NCBI RefSeq assembly: GCF_030063415.1
Contig: NZ_JASITA010000004.1
Location: forward strand, 62,001-126,000
From: Streptomyces sp. H27-C3
GTDB taxonomy: Bacteria > Actinomycetota > Actinomycetes > Streptomycetales > Streptomycetaceae
Reading direction: 5' to 3'
Length of the DNA stretch: 64,000 bases
Shown piece by piece: positions 45,548 through 54,183 of this stretch; position 1 is the stretch's first letter; each line of letters starts with the position of its first letter. A model generated the notes under the pieces. It searched no databases and was not told the origin of the DNA. It saw only the letters and a list, made by a program, of their open reading frames with translations. A program made the translations under genes and the position numbers.

Positions 45548-46321
45548 ATGTCGACACCCGTACTCCCCCTGCTCGGACGCTCTCTCGCGGCGGGCGGGGT
45601 GGCCGGCCTTGCCGCCGGGCTCTTCTCGCTGCTCCTCGCCGAGCCGCTGATGGACCGCGCGATACGCCTCGAAGAGGCACGCTCCGCCAAGGAGCACGCG
45701 CACGACGCGGCCGGCACGGCCGTCGCGCACCACGAGGAACTGTTCACCCGCACCACCCAGCACTTCGGTCTGGTGGTCACCGCGGTGGTCGCCGGCCTCG
45801 CGCTCGGCGTGCTCTTCGCCGTCGCCTACGCCCTGATCAACCGCCGCACCGCCCCGGGCGACCGCCCGTGGTCACGCGCCCTGGTCTTCTGCTCGGCGGC
45901 CTTCGTGGCCGTCTCCCTGCTGCCCGGTCTGCGCTACCCCGCCAACCCGCCGGGTGTCGGCGACTCCGGCACGGTCACCGACCGCCAGTCGTTGTGGCTG
46001 GCCGCCGTCGTGATCGGCATCCTCGGCATGCTCCTGGCCTGGCAGGTGTACGTACGCCTCGCCGACCGGTCGGTGCCCGTGCGCCAGGTCGCGGTGGCCG
46101 TCACCGCGGTCGCGACGCTGGCGATCCTCTTCGCGCTGCCGGGCAACCCGGACGAGGTTCCGGTGGCGGCGACGCTGCTGTGGGACTTCCGGGTGCTCTC
46201 GCTGGCCTCGCACGCGCTGCTGTGGGCGGTGTTCGCCGGAGTGTTCGGCGCGCTCGGTCTGCGTGCGGTGGCCCGCGGCGCGCCCGCGGCGACGGCCCCG
46301 ACCGCGGGAGTGACGGCGTAA
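45548..46321 (+). CDS. cbtA: CbtA, cobalt transporter membrane subunit
   Basis: 257 aa with about six membrane segments (LAAGGVAGLAAGLFSLLLAE; FGLVVTAVVAGLALGVLFAV; WLAAVVIGILGMLLAWQVYV). A loop between the first two holds conserved polar residues and HH (AVAHHEELFTRTTQHFG), a likely metal site. Same transcript as cbtB and the riboswitch. Convergent with the sortase gene. Confidence 0.9.
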   Translation: MSTPVLPLLGRSLAAGGVAGLAAGLFSLLLAEPLMDRAIRLEEARSAKEHAHDAAGTAVAHHEELFTRTTQHFGLVVTAVVAGLALGVLFAVAYALINRRTAPGDRPWSRALVFCSAAFVAVSLLPGLRYPANPPGVGDSGTVTDRQSLWLAAVVIGILGMLLAWQVYVRLADRSVPVRQVAVAVTAVATLAILFALPGNPDEVPVAATLLWDFRVLSLASHALLWAVFAGVFGALGLRAVARGAPAATAPTAGVTA

Positions 46322-46370
46322 CGGCCGGCTCTCCCCCGAGGTCCCCCTCGGCTGTGGGGCGCGGCCCAGG

Positions 46371-47060
46371 TCAGGTCTTTCCCGAGTTCCCCGTCCCCGT
46401 CAGGTAGGCCGAAACCACTACGTTCGCCGTGTAGGTGCGGGCCTTCTTGTCGTACGTGCCCCCGCAGGTGATCAGGCGCAGCTCCGCCCGGTCGCTCTCG
46501 CGGGGGCCGTACACCTTCTGGGGGTCGAAGCGTTCGCGGGTGAAGACCTGGACGTCGTCGACGGTGAACTCCAAATCCGAGCCGTCCGTGCCCGTCACGC
46601 GGATCCGCTCCCCGGGGCGGGTGGCGCTCAGGCCGTAGAAGACGGCCGGTTTGCTCTCCGTGTCGACATGGCCGACGAGCAGGGCCACGCCGGCCGCGCC
46701 CGGCCGGGTTCCGCTGCCGTACCAGCCGACGGTGGACGGCCGGTCGTACGGCGGGGGGGCGACCGCGCCGGACGCGTCGAGGCCTCTCTCCACGACGGGC
46801 GCCGTCACACCCATCGAGGGCACGTCGACGCGCTGCGGTCGCGTGCCCTTCTGCGGCTCGTGCGCGGGCGGCAGCGGGACCCCCGGCGGACGGCCGACCG
46901 CGGCCACGTCGCCGGTGGTCGGGGCGGAGCTGCCGCCGGATCCTTCGGTGAGCCCACGCCCCCACAGCGACAGGCCGAGCAGCAGCATCGCCCACGCGAC
47001 CCCGGTCAGCAGCCGCCCGGAGCCGCCGGGACGGCTCGCGGGAGCATCCTCGGCAGACAC
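46371..47060 (-). CDS. Class F sortase
   Basis: 229 aa from a GTG two codons' distance from the upstream stop. One N-terminal membrane anchor (GVAWAMLLLGLSLWGRGL), Pro/Gly linker, then the sortase barrel with catalytic His in VALLVGHVDTESK, Cys in LRLITCGGTYD and Arg in KARTYTANVVV. Class F sortases of Actinobacteria have poorly known substrates. Directly behind a secreted protein with a C-terminal membrane segment, which is the likely partner. Confidence 0.9.
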   Translation of the reverse strand: MSAEDAPASRPGGSGRLLTGVAWAMLLLGLSLWGRGLTEGSGGSSAPTTGDVAAVGRPPGVPLPPAHEPQKGTRPQRVDVPSMGVTAPVVERGLDASGAVAPPPYDRPSTVGWYGSGTRPGAAGVALLVGHVDTESKPAVFYGLSATRPGERIRVTGTDGSDLEFTVDDVQVFTRERFDPQKVYGPRESDRAELRLITCGGTYDKKARTYTANVVVSAYLTGTGNSGKT

Positions 47061-47061
47061 G

Positions 47062-47613
47062 TCAGTCAGCGTCCGTACGGCGGCGGCGGACGCTGCGGAA
47101 CGCCACGGCGACCGCGGCCACGCCGGCGAGCACCAGGCCGATCACGGTGTGCCGGGTGCCCGGACCCCCGCCCCCGGCGGACTCCGAAGCGAGCTGCGCC
47201 GTACCGCCGCCGCCCGCGTGCACGGGCGAGACGGGCGTGGCGTGGTGGGTGGGCTGGTGGTGGACGACCCTGACCGTGCCCACCTTGTGGTGGTTGTGGC
47301 CGTCGCAGTCGACGCTGATCTCGTAGGTGCCGGCGCCGATCGACGAGTTGATCCTCGCCTCCCCGTAGAGCGGGTTCTCGCGTCCGTCCTTGCCGTTGAG
47401 GTTGGTCTCACCCCGACTGAAGGCGCTGGAACGGGCGACGCCGGTGGTGCCCTTGCAGTCCGATACGCGCAGCTCCACCTCGCCACCGGGTGCGATGGTC
47501 GACGGGGTGACCTGGATCGAGACGGAATCGTGGGCGTACGCCGCGGTGGCCGGGGCGGCCACCAGTACGGCGGCCACTCCTGCGGCACGCAGAGCGAGCA
47601 GAGCTGAACGCAT
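47062..47613 (-). CDS. Secreted wall-type protein with C-terminal membrane anchor, possible sortase substrate
   Basis: 183 aa. Signal peptide (LRAAGVAAVLVAAPATAAYA), an Ig-like beta domain with two Cys (VSIQVTPSTIAPGGEVELRV; YEISVDCDGHNHHKVGTVRV), a His/Pro and Gly linker, then a hydrophobic helix (TVIGLVLAGVAAVAVAF) and a RSVRRRRTDAD tail. This is a sorting-signal layout, but no LPxTG or LAxTG precedes the helix; the nearest is QLASESAGG. AGGAGG precedes the ATG. One base separates it from the sortase gene. Confidence 0.83.
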   Translation of the reverse strand: MRSALLALRAAGVAAVLVAAPATAAYAHDSVSIQVTPSTIAPGGEVELRVSDCKGTTGVARSSAFSRGETNLNGKDGRENPLYGEARINSSIGAGTYEISVDCDGHNHHKVGTVRVVHHQPTHHATPVSPVHAGGGGTAQLASESAGGGGPGTRHTVIGLVLAGVAAVAVAFRSVRRRRTDAD

Positions 47614-47683
47614 CGTGAACCTCCTGGTACTCCGAAGATCCACGGACACGGTCATTTCCGCATCCCCAGGGGCCCGCCACTGA

Positions 47684-47754
47684 GCCGTACGGGCACCCCG
47701 GGGTGCTTGCGGGCACCCCGGGGTGCTGCGCGGGCCCCCCGGGGGTGCCGTACG
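47684..47754. repeat. Cluster of tandem palindromes
   Basis: GCACCCCGGGGTGC occurs at 47693-47706 and again at 47713-47726, followed by a related imperfect copy at 47733-47749. Flanking CCGTACGGGCACCCC and GGGGTGCCGTACGG make an outer inverted repeat. It ends 5 bp from the stop of the HAD gene on the minus strand and may act as its terminator. Confidence 0.7.
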
Positions 47755-47758
47755 GGGC

Positions 47759-48538
47759 TCAGATCCGTTCGACGAGGTCCGCGATCGAGTCGACGATCGT
47801 GGAGGGCCTGAACGGGTAGCGGTCGACGTCGGCGGGCCCGGTCAGGCCGGTGAGGACCAGGAAGGTCTCCATGCCCGCCTCCAGACCGGCCAGCACGTCG
47901 GTGTCCATCCGGTCGCCGATCATCGCGCTGGTCTCGGAGTGCGCGCCGATGGCGTTGAGGCCAGTCCGCATCATCAGCGGGTTGGGCTTGCCCGCGAAGT
48001 ACGGGTCACGGCCGGTCGCCTTGGTGATCAGCGCGGCGACCGAGCCGGTGGCGGGCAGCGGACCCTCGGCGCTGGGGCCCGTCTCGTCCGGGTTGGTGCA
48101 GATGAAGCGCGCACCGGCGTTGATCAGCCGGATCGCCTTCGTGAGGGCCTCGAAGCTGTACGTACGGGTCTCGCCCAGGACGACGTAGTCCGGGTCGTGG
48201 TCGGTCAGGACGTAACCGATGTCGTGCAGCGCGGTCGTCAGACCGGCCTCACCGATGACGTACGCCGTGCCGCCGGGCCGCTGGTCGTCCAGGAACCGCG
48301 CGGTGGCGAGCGCCGAGGTCCAGATGTTCTCGACGGGCACGTCCAGACCCATCCTGGCGAGCCGGGCGTGCAGGTCGCGGGCCGTGTAGATGGAATTGTT
48401 GGTGAGCACCAGGAACGGCCTGCCGGACTCGCGCAGCCGCTTGATGAAGGCATCGGCGCCAGGAATGGGCGTGCCCTCGTGGATGAGAACACCGTCCATG
48501 TCGGTGAGCCATGATTCGATCGGCTTGCGCTCTGCCAT
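47759..48538 (-). CDS. HAD-IIA (NagD-like) sugar/nucleotide phosphatase
   Basis: 259 aa. Motif I WLTDMDGVLIHEG, motif II FLVLTNNSIYT, Lys region YFAGKPNPLMMRTG and motif IV MIGDRMDTDVLAGLEAG. The C2-type cap between motifs II and III fits NagD/AraL-like phosphatases acting on small phosphates (UMP, sugar phosphates, p-nitrophenyl phosphate). AGGAG precedes the chosen ATG. Downstream of the phosphodiesterase gene in the same direction. Confidence 0.92.
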   Translation of the reverse strand: MAERKPIESWLTDMDGVLIHEGTPIPGADAFIKRLRESGRPFLVLTNNSIYTARDLHARLARMGLDVPVENIWTSALATARFLDDQRPGGTAYVIGEAGLTTALHDIGYVLTDHDPDYVVLGETRTYSFEALTKAIRLINAGARFICTNPDETGPSAEGPLPATGSVAALITKATGRDPYFAGKPNPLMMRTGLNAIGAHSETSAMIGDRMDTDVLAGLEAGMETFLVLTGLTGPADVDRYPFRPSTIVDSIADLVERI

Positions 48539-48614
48539 GTGCCGGACTCCTGCCGTACGCGATAACGCTGAGTAGGGGCGCCCGAACCACACCGTCCGTG
48601 CGCCCCTACCCTAA

Positions 48615-50150
48615 TCAGCTTGCGGTGATCTTGACCCCGTCGATGGTCCAGTACCAGTTGTTCGAGCCGGTGTAGCGGAAACGGAAGCTGACGCTGGAGG
48701 CCCCGGGCGGGACATCCACGGTCAGCGACTGCGGCTGGGAGATGACGTCGGCCGTGTAGCGCTTGACGACGACGGGTGTCTGCCCGTTGAAGGAGGCGAG
48801 CACCTCGGCGCTCTGGCTGCCCTCCTGGCGGTACAGGGTCGTGAAGTCGAGCCGCGTCTTCGTCCTGCCGCTGACGCCGTACGCCGGGGTGACCAGCGTC
48901 GAGTCGTACGTTCCCGAGGTGGCCCGGTCGGCCCATTCGTCGGAGTCGGCGACCGCGAAGACTCCGCGGGAGCGGACATTGACCTCACGGGACTGGTCCC
49001 GCTGCGTGCGGCTCCAGAACTCGTCGGTGGCGAAGGCCCAGCCGCGCCACTCCGTCATGCCGCCGGTGCCCATCGCGCTGTTGATGACGGACCAGCCGCT
49101 GGGCGCGGTGTGGGTGAAGCCGAGAATCCCGGCCGGGATGCCGGTCTCGTCGACCCGCGCGCCGAGGGAGGACTGCAGGCTGTCGAAGGGGTCGGTGGAG
49201 CGCTGCTGGACGGGCTTGCCGTCCAGTCCCCAGGCGGGGTCGGGGGTGATCCCGAGCTGGTGGAAAACGGTGGCGGCGACATCGACGAGCCGGGTGTCGG
49301 TGGGGCGTGCGCCGGCCGCGATGCCGGGGCCCTGGGCGAGGACGAACGTACGCCGCTCCTCGATGGCGCTGCCACCGTGGCCGCCCGCGTCGACGTGCCC
49401 GTGGTCGGTGGTCACGATCACCGTCCAGCGCTCGCCCGAGTAGGTGGGGCGGGCCTTGATGGCCGCCTGGAGCCGGCCGACGTAACCGTCCTGCACGGCG
49501 ATGGCGTCGAGGTACTTCTGCCCGGTGCCGGAACTGTGCGCCACGATGTCCGTGTTGCCGAAGTAGGCGAAGACGACATCCGGGTTCTGGTGACGCAGGA
49601 TCGCCTCGGTCTCGGTGGCGATGGTCGCGTCGTGGCCGGTGTAGCCGTCCGCGTCGCCGTCGAGGACAAGCTTGGCGTCGGCGCCGGGGGTGACAGTGCC
49701 CTGGGTGTCCAGGGGCTTCCAGTCGAGGGCGGCGTACGTCGACAGGTCGGGCCGCACCTGGGCGAGACGGGCGAGGAAGCCGGGGTACTTGGCGTAGTCC
49801 TTGCCGGCGAAGGAGTTGTCCTTGACGCCGTGCTTGTCGGGCCAGACACCGGTGGAGATCGTGGACCAGCCGGGGCCGGAGGAAGTGGCGGCCATCGGGA
49901 GCGCGTACAGCAGCGAGACGCCGAACGTCCCGTTCGTCATCAGTGACTTGAGGTGGGGCGCGCTCGCCGCGTCGATTCTGTCGTGGCGCAGCCCGTCCAT
50001 CCCGATGACCAGGACTTTGTCGTTGCTGGTGCCGTTCGGCAGGGTGGGGGCGGCCTGGGCGGGGGCGGCGAGGGCACCGGTCGCGGTGATCGCGGCTGTC
50101 GCAGCGCCGGCGGCGAGCACGGTGCGTCGGGATATGCCGTTGAGCGGCAT
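48615..50150 (-). CDS. Tat-exported type I phosphodiesterase/alkaline-phosphatase-superfamily protein
   Basis: 511 aa. Tat signal NGISRRTVLAAGAATAAI. Alkaline-phosphatase-fold metal motifs: VLVIGMDGLRHDRID, nucleophile region SSGPGWSTISTGVWPDKHGV, VFAYFGNTDIVAHSSG and VIVTTDHGHVDAGGHGG, as in nucleotide pyrophosphatase/phosphodiesterases. The last 130 residues are a beta-sandwich (VSFRFRYTGSNNWYWTIDG), likely substrate-binding. GGAGGAA precedes the ATG. Located behind a phosphonate-uptake operon, suggesting phosphorus scavenging. Confidence 0.88.
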   Translation of the reverse strand: MPLNGISRRTVLAAGAATAAITATGALAAPAQAAPTLPNGTSNDKVLVIGMDGLRHDRIDAASAPHLKSLMTNGTFGVSLLYALPMAATSSGPGWSTISTGVWPDKHGVKDNSFAGKDYAKYPGFLARLAQVRPDLSTYAALDWKPLDTQGTVTPGADAKLVLDGDADGYTGHDATIATETEAILRHQNPDVVFAYFGNTDIVAHSSGTGQKYLDAIAVQDGYVGRLQAAIKARPTYSGERWTVIVTTDHGHVDAGGHGGSAIEERRTFVLAQGPGIAAGARPTDTRLVDVAATVFHQLGITPDPAWGLDGKPVQQRSTDPFDSLQSSLGARVDETGIPAGILGFTHTAPSGWSVINSAMGTGGMTEWRGWAFATDEFWSRTQRDQSREVNVRSRGVFAVADSDEWADRATSGTYDSTLVTPAYGVSGRTKTRLDFTTLYRQEGSQSAEVLASFNGQTPVVVKRYTADVISQPQSLTVDVPPGASSVSFRFRYTGSNNWYWTIDGVKITAS

Positions 50151-50195
50151 CGGGATTCCTCCGTCGAGGGGAGATGGGCGAGGGGCTGGACACGG

Positions 50196-50225
50196 CCAAC
50201 GCCCCTGACTACTCAGGGGCGTTGG
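50196..50225 (-). terminator. Terminator of the phosphonate operon
   Basis: CCAACGCCCCTGA, loop CTAC, TCAGGGGCGTTGG; perfect 13-bp stem 60 bp after the binding-protein gene (minus strand). Confidence 0.85.
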
Positions 50226-50284
50226 TCCATACTCGTTATCCTTCCGCAACAGATCCTCGACGGATACGCCGCAGCGGTGAACTC

Positions 50285-51346
50285 TTAGCTGCCTGTCGCG
50301 GACTTCCAGGCATCGATGTAGTCGTCGAGGTTGGTACCGACGTCCTTCCAGTCCGGCTCGAAGACCTCAACACCCTTGATGAGCTTGGCCAGTTCGGTCG
50401 CGTTGGCGTCGGTCGGCTTGATGTCCGTGCGGGCCGGGAAGCCGCCGCCGATCTCGCTGACCTGCCGCTGCGCGCCCTCGGTGAGCATGAAGTCGAGGAG
50501 CTTCTTGCCGTTCTCGGTGTGCGGGGCCTTGTTGACCAGACCGGCGGCGTACGGCAGCGCGAAGGTGGTGGGCTTGGAGCCGTCCTTCGCCGGGAACCAG
50601 ATGCCCAGGTTCGGCATGGACTTGGACTGCGCGAAGTTCATCTGTACGTCGCCGTTGGCGACCAGGATCTCGCCCTTGTCGACCTTGGGCGCGAGCTTGG
50701 AGGTGGAGGAGGACGGGCCGACGTTGTTGGCCTGGAGCTTCTTCAGGTACGCCATCGCCGGCTCCTTGCCGCCGAAGTCGTGCATGGCCTTGATGACCAC
50801 AGCGGTGCCGTCGCCCGCGACGCCGGGCGTGGAGTACTGGAGCTTGTCCTTGTAGGAGGGGTCCAGGAGCTGCTCCCAGGTCTTGGGCGCACCCTCCTTC
50901 AGCTCCTTCTTGTTGTAGATGAACCCGAAGTAGTTGTTGACGACCGAGGTCCACTTCCCATCGGCGGCCTTGTTGCCCGCTCCGACGAGGTCGGCGCCCT
51001 TGGGCTCGTACGCCTGGAGCAGCCCCTTCGCGTCGGCCTGCTGGATGAAGGGCGGCAGGGTGACCATCACGTCGGCCTGGGTGTTGGACTTCTCGCGGAC
51101 GGCGCGCTGCACCATCTCGCCGGAGCCGCCCTCCACGTACTTCACCTTGATGCCGGTCTTCTTCTCGAAGTCCTTGAAGACCTGGTCGTACCAGCCGTCG
51201 CCGCTCTCGCCCTTGAGGCCGTCGGCGCTGTAGACGGTGACGATCTTCTCGTCGGCCGCGGCGGAGGATCCGCCGCACGCGGTGAGGGAGGCGGCGAGGG
51301 CGAGGCTGCCGGTGACGGCGGCGATCGGCTTGAGGTTGCGATGCAT
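50285..51346 (-). CDS. 2-aminoethylphosphonate-type ABC transporter solute-binding lipoprotein
   Basis: 353 aa. Lipobox LTAC (Cys24), then an iron/phosphonate-type family-1 binding fold: IVTVYSADGLKGESGDGWYD, YVEGGSGEMVQRAVREKSN, WTSVVNNYFGFIYNKKEL. The sequence pattern and operon content (two permeases, ATPase, phosphonatase, FAD oxidase) indicate 2-aminoethylphosphonate rather than iron or putrescine. Last gene of the operon. Confidence 0.87.
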   Translation of the reverse strand: MHRNLKPIAAVTGSLALAASLTACGGSSAAADEKIVTVYSADGLKGESGDGWYDQVFKDFEKKTGIKVKYVEGGSGEMVQRAVREKSNTQADVMVTLPPFIQQADAKGLLQAYEPKGADLVGAGNKAADGKWTSVVNNYFGFIYNKKELKEGAPKTWEQLLDPSYKDKLQYSTPGVAGDGTAVVIKAMHDFGGKEPAMAYLKKLQANNVGPSSSTSKLAPKVDKGEILVANGDVQMNFAQSKSMPNLGIWFPAKDGSKPTTFALPYAAGLVNKAPHTENGKKLLDFMLTEGAQRQVSEIGGGFPARTDIKPTDANATELAKLIKGVEVFEPDWKDVGTNLDDYIDAWKSATGS

Positions 51347-51370
51347 AACGTTTCGTACTCCCAGCGGTGG

Positions 51371-52168
51371 TCAGCGGTAAGAGGCTTTGGTGCGGATTCG
51401 GGATACGGCGAGCAGCACCAGCAGCGTCGTGGCCATCAGGACCACGGCGACGGCGGAGCCGGTGAAGAGGGACCCGCGGTCGGTGGCCGTGAAGATCTGC
51501 ACGGGCAGCGGCATCCAGTCCGGCGGGTAAAGCATCATCGTGGCGCTCAACTCGCCCATGGACAGGGCGAAGCAGAGCCCGGCGGCGGCGTTGAGCGACG
51601 GCAGCAGGAGCGGCAGCTTCACCTTGCGCAGGACGTATGAGGGACGCGCGCCCAGGGACGCGGCGGCGTTCTCGTACATCGGGTCCAGACGCAGGATGGC
51701 GGCCGAAACCGACTGGTGGGCGAACGCCGTGACAAGAACGGTGTGCGCGAGGATCACGATCCAGCGTGTGCCGTTGAGCAGCACCGGCGGCTGTGAGAAC
51801 GCGACCAGTACCGCGAGACCGACGACCACGGACGGCACGGCCACCGGCAGCATGAACAGCGCGTCCAGCAGCCGCTTCCCGCGTTTGTTGAGCGTGGCGG
51901 CGGCGAGGGCGGCCCAGGTGCCGACGGTCAGCGCGAGCACGCTCGCGGTGACGGCGGTGACCAGGCTGGTGGTGAGCGCCTGGAGGGAGTCGCCGCGTAC
52001 GGCCGAGGCGTAGTGCTCGGCGGTCGGGCCCGAGGGGAAGGCGCCGGACCAGTTCGTGGACAACGACGCGGCGACGATGACGAGGAGAGGCAGCGCGAAG
52101 AGGGGGAGGAAGAGGACGAGGAACAGCACCCAGGTCGCCCACTTTCCCGTTCGGCTATGCACCAGCAC
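51371..52168 (-). CDS. Phosphonate-type ABC transporter permease 2
   Basis: 265 aa from GTG, overlapping the upstream permease gene by 14 bp. Six membrane segments and the EAA loop (ENAAASLGARPSYVLRKVKL). Lies 24 bp before the binding-protein gene. Partner of the preceding permease. Confidence 0.89.
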   Translation of the reverse strand: MLVHSRTGKWATWVLFLVLFLPLFALPLLVIVAASLSTNWSGAFPSGPTAEHYASAVRGDSLQALTTSLVTAVTASVLALTVGTWAALAAATLNKRGKRLLDALFMLPVAVPSVVVGLAVLVAFSQPPVLLNGTRWIVILAHTVLVTAFAHQSVSAAILRLDPMYENAAASLGARPSYVLRKVKLPLLLPSLNAAAGLCFALSMGELSATMMLYPPDWMPLPVQIFTATDRGSLFTGSAVAVVLMATTLLVLLAVSRIRTKASYR

Positions 52169-53138
52169 GACGGCGCCCTTCTGATGGCCGGGTCATGGCC
52201 TTGTACACGGTGTAGAGGCCCACGGAGATCGCGATGTTGACGACGGCGACGACGCAGGCGGCCGGGTAGTCGGATTCGAGGATCGCCTTGCCGTAGACGA
52301 GCATCGGCAGCGTCGTCACGCCTTTGGCGCCGGTGAACAGGACGATGCCGAACTCGTTGAGGCACATGACGAGGACGAGGCTGCCGCCTGCGGCGAGGGC
52401 GGGCAGCGCCTCGGGGAGTATCACCTTGCGGATGATCCGGGCGGGCCTGGCGCCGAGTGACGAGGCGACTTCCAGCTGCGCGGTGTCGAGCTGCGAGAAC
52501 GCGGCGAGCAGGGGTCGCATCACGAACGGCGTGAAGTAGGTGATCTCGGCGAGCAGGACCCCCCAGGGCGTGGTCAGGAAGTGGAAAGGCCCTTCGTTCG
52601 CGCCGGTGAGGTCGGTCCAGACGCCGTTGGCCATGCCGACGGTGCCGTAGATGAACAGCAGGGCGAGCGTGATGAGGAAGGACGGGAAGGACAGGAAGAC
52701 GTCGATGAACTTCGCGACGGCCTTGCCGCCGGGGAAGGGCACGAAGGCGATGACGAGGGCGAGTACGAATCCGAGGACCAGGCACCCGACGGTCGCCCCG
52801 ACGGCGAGCCACACGGTGGTGGCCAACGCGTCCCGGAACGCCTCGGAGGCGAAGACCTCGGCGTAGGGCTCAACGGAGGTGCCGCCCTCGTCGGGGGTGA
52901 AGGACTGCTGGACGACGAGGGCGAGGGGGTAGAGGAACACGAGCGCGAGAAAGGCGACGGGCGGCAACGCCCAGATCCAGCGCGGGAATTGGCGGCGCGA
53001 TTGCTCGCGGGAACCTCGCCCCCCGAGGCCGGCGCCCCCACGGCTCGCGCCACGCGGGGACCGGCCGCGCTCCGGCTCCGCGGAGTCAATGGGCAGAGCG
53101 GCGCCGGGGGTTCGCCTCATCGCGTCGGTGCTAGCCAC
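52155..53138 (-). CDS. Phosphonate-type ABC transporter permease 1
   Basis: 327 aa from a GTG that overlaps the ATPase stop by 8 bp; an ATG six codons later is the alternative. A 50-residue Arg/Gly-rich cytoplasmic leader precedes six membrane segments; EAA loop is EVASSLGARPARIIRKVILP. Forms the translocation pore with permease 2. Confidence 0.88.
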   Translation of the reverse strand: MASTDAMRRTPGAALPIDSAEPERGRSPRGASRGGAGLGGRGSREQSRRQFPRWIWALPPVAFLALVFLYPLALVVQQSFTPDEGGTSVEPYAEVFASEAFRDALATTVWLAVGATVGCLVLGFVLALVIAFVPFPGGKAVAKFIDVFLSFPSFLITLALLFIYGTVGMANGVWTDLTGANEGPFHFLTTPWGVLLAEITYFTPFVMRPLLAAFSQLDTAQLEVASSLGARPARIIRKVILPEALPALAAGGSLVLVMCLNEFGIVLFTGAKGVTTLPMLVYGKAILESDYPAACVVAVVNIAISVGLYTVYKAMTRPSEGRRRAGA

Positions 53139-54183
53139 CCGACACCCCCGCCCCCAGCAGCACCGCGTCCTCGGACGCGAAGTGCACGGTGACCTCGGTG
53201 CCCAGCTCCGGCGTTTCCCGAAGCTCCCGCAGGTCCGCCTTCAGCCGGTGGCCGGCCACGTCGACGTACAGCCGGTGCGTGGCGCCGCGCCACTGGACCT
53301 CGGCGATCGTGCCCCGCAGCGCGTTCGGGCCGTCGCCGAGCCCGACCAGGTGCGGGCGGACGCACAGCGTCGCCGTGGCGCCCGGTGCGGCCTCGTCGGT
53401 GGCGACCTTCAGTTCCTGGCCGCCGAAGCTCACACTGCCCGCGCCGACCGTGACCGGCAGCAGGTTCGCGTTGCCGACGAACGACGCGGTGAACTCCGTG
53501 GTGGGGCGCCGGTACAGCTGCTGCGGGGTCCCGCAGTCCTGCAGCCGGGCCTTGTCCATGACGGCGATGCGGTCCGCGAGGGTCAGCGCCTCGACCTGGT
53601 CGTGCGTGACGTACAGGATGGAGACATCCGGCAACTCCCGGTGCAGTCGGGCCAGTTCCGCCAGCATGCCGGACCTGAGCTGCGCGTCGAGCGCGGAGAG
53701 CGGCTCGTCGAGCAGCAGTACGCCGGGCCTGATGGCCAGCGCGCGGGCGATGGCGACGCGCTGCTGCTGGCCGCCGGACAGCTCGCGCGGATAGCGCTTG
53801 GCGTACGCCGCCATGCCGGTCATCTCCAGCGCCTCGGCGACCCGCCCCGGGATCTCCGCCGTGGGCGCCTTCTGCGCCTTCAGCCCGAAGGCGACGTTGT
53901 CCTCGACCCTCAAGTGCGGGAAGAGCGCGTACTGCTGGACGACCATCCCGATGCCGCGCCGGTGCGGCGGCAGCGCGGTGACATCGCGGTCCCCGATGAA
54001 CACCCGCCCGGAGACGGGCCGGACGAATCCGGCGACGGCCCGCAGCGCGGTGGTCTTGCCCGAGCCGGACGGGCCGAGCAGGGCCATGACCTCGCCGGGC
54101 TCCACCGTCAGGTCCAGGGCGTCGAGCACGGTGTTCCCGCCGTACGCGACCGACACCCGGTCGAAGCGAATGCCGCTGGTCAC
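53131..54183 (-). CDS. Phosphonate-type ABC transporter ATP-binding protein
   Basis: 350 aa from GTG (GGAGGG upstream), GTGA overlap with the phosphonatase-like gene. Walker A LLGPSGSGKTTALRAV, Q-loop VVQQYALFPHL, signature LSGGQQQRVAIARALA, Walker B VLLLDEPLSALDAQ, switch His in VTHDQVEAL. C-terminal about 100 residues form a TOBE-type regulatory barrel (ATLCVRPHLVGLGDG). Confidence 0.92.
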   Translation of the reverse strand: MTSGIRFDRVSVAYGGNTVLDALDLTVEPGEVMALLGPSGSGKTTALRAVAGFVRPVSGRVFIGDRDVTALPPHRRGIGMVVQQYALFPHLRVEDNVAFGLKAQKAPTAEIPGRVAEALEMTGMAAYAKRYPRELSGGQQQRVAIARALAIRPGVLLLDEPLSALDAQLRSGMLAELARLHRELPDVSILYVTHDQVEALTLADRIAVMDKARLQDCGTPQQLYRRPTTEFTASFVGNANLLPVTVGAGSVSFGGQELKVATDEAAPGATATLCVRPHLVGLGDGPNALRGTIAEVQWRGATHRLYVDVAGHRLKADLRELRETPELGTEVTVHFASEDAVLLGAGVSGG

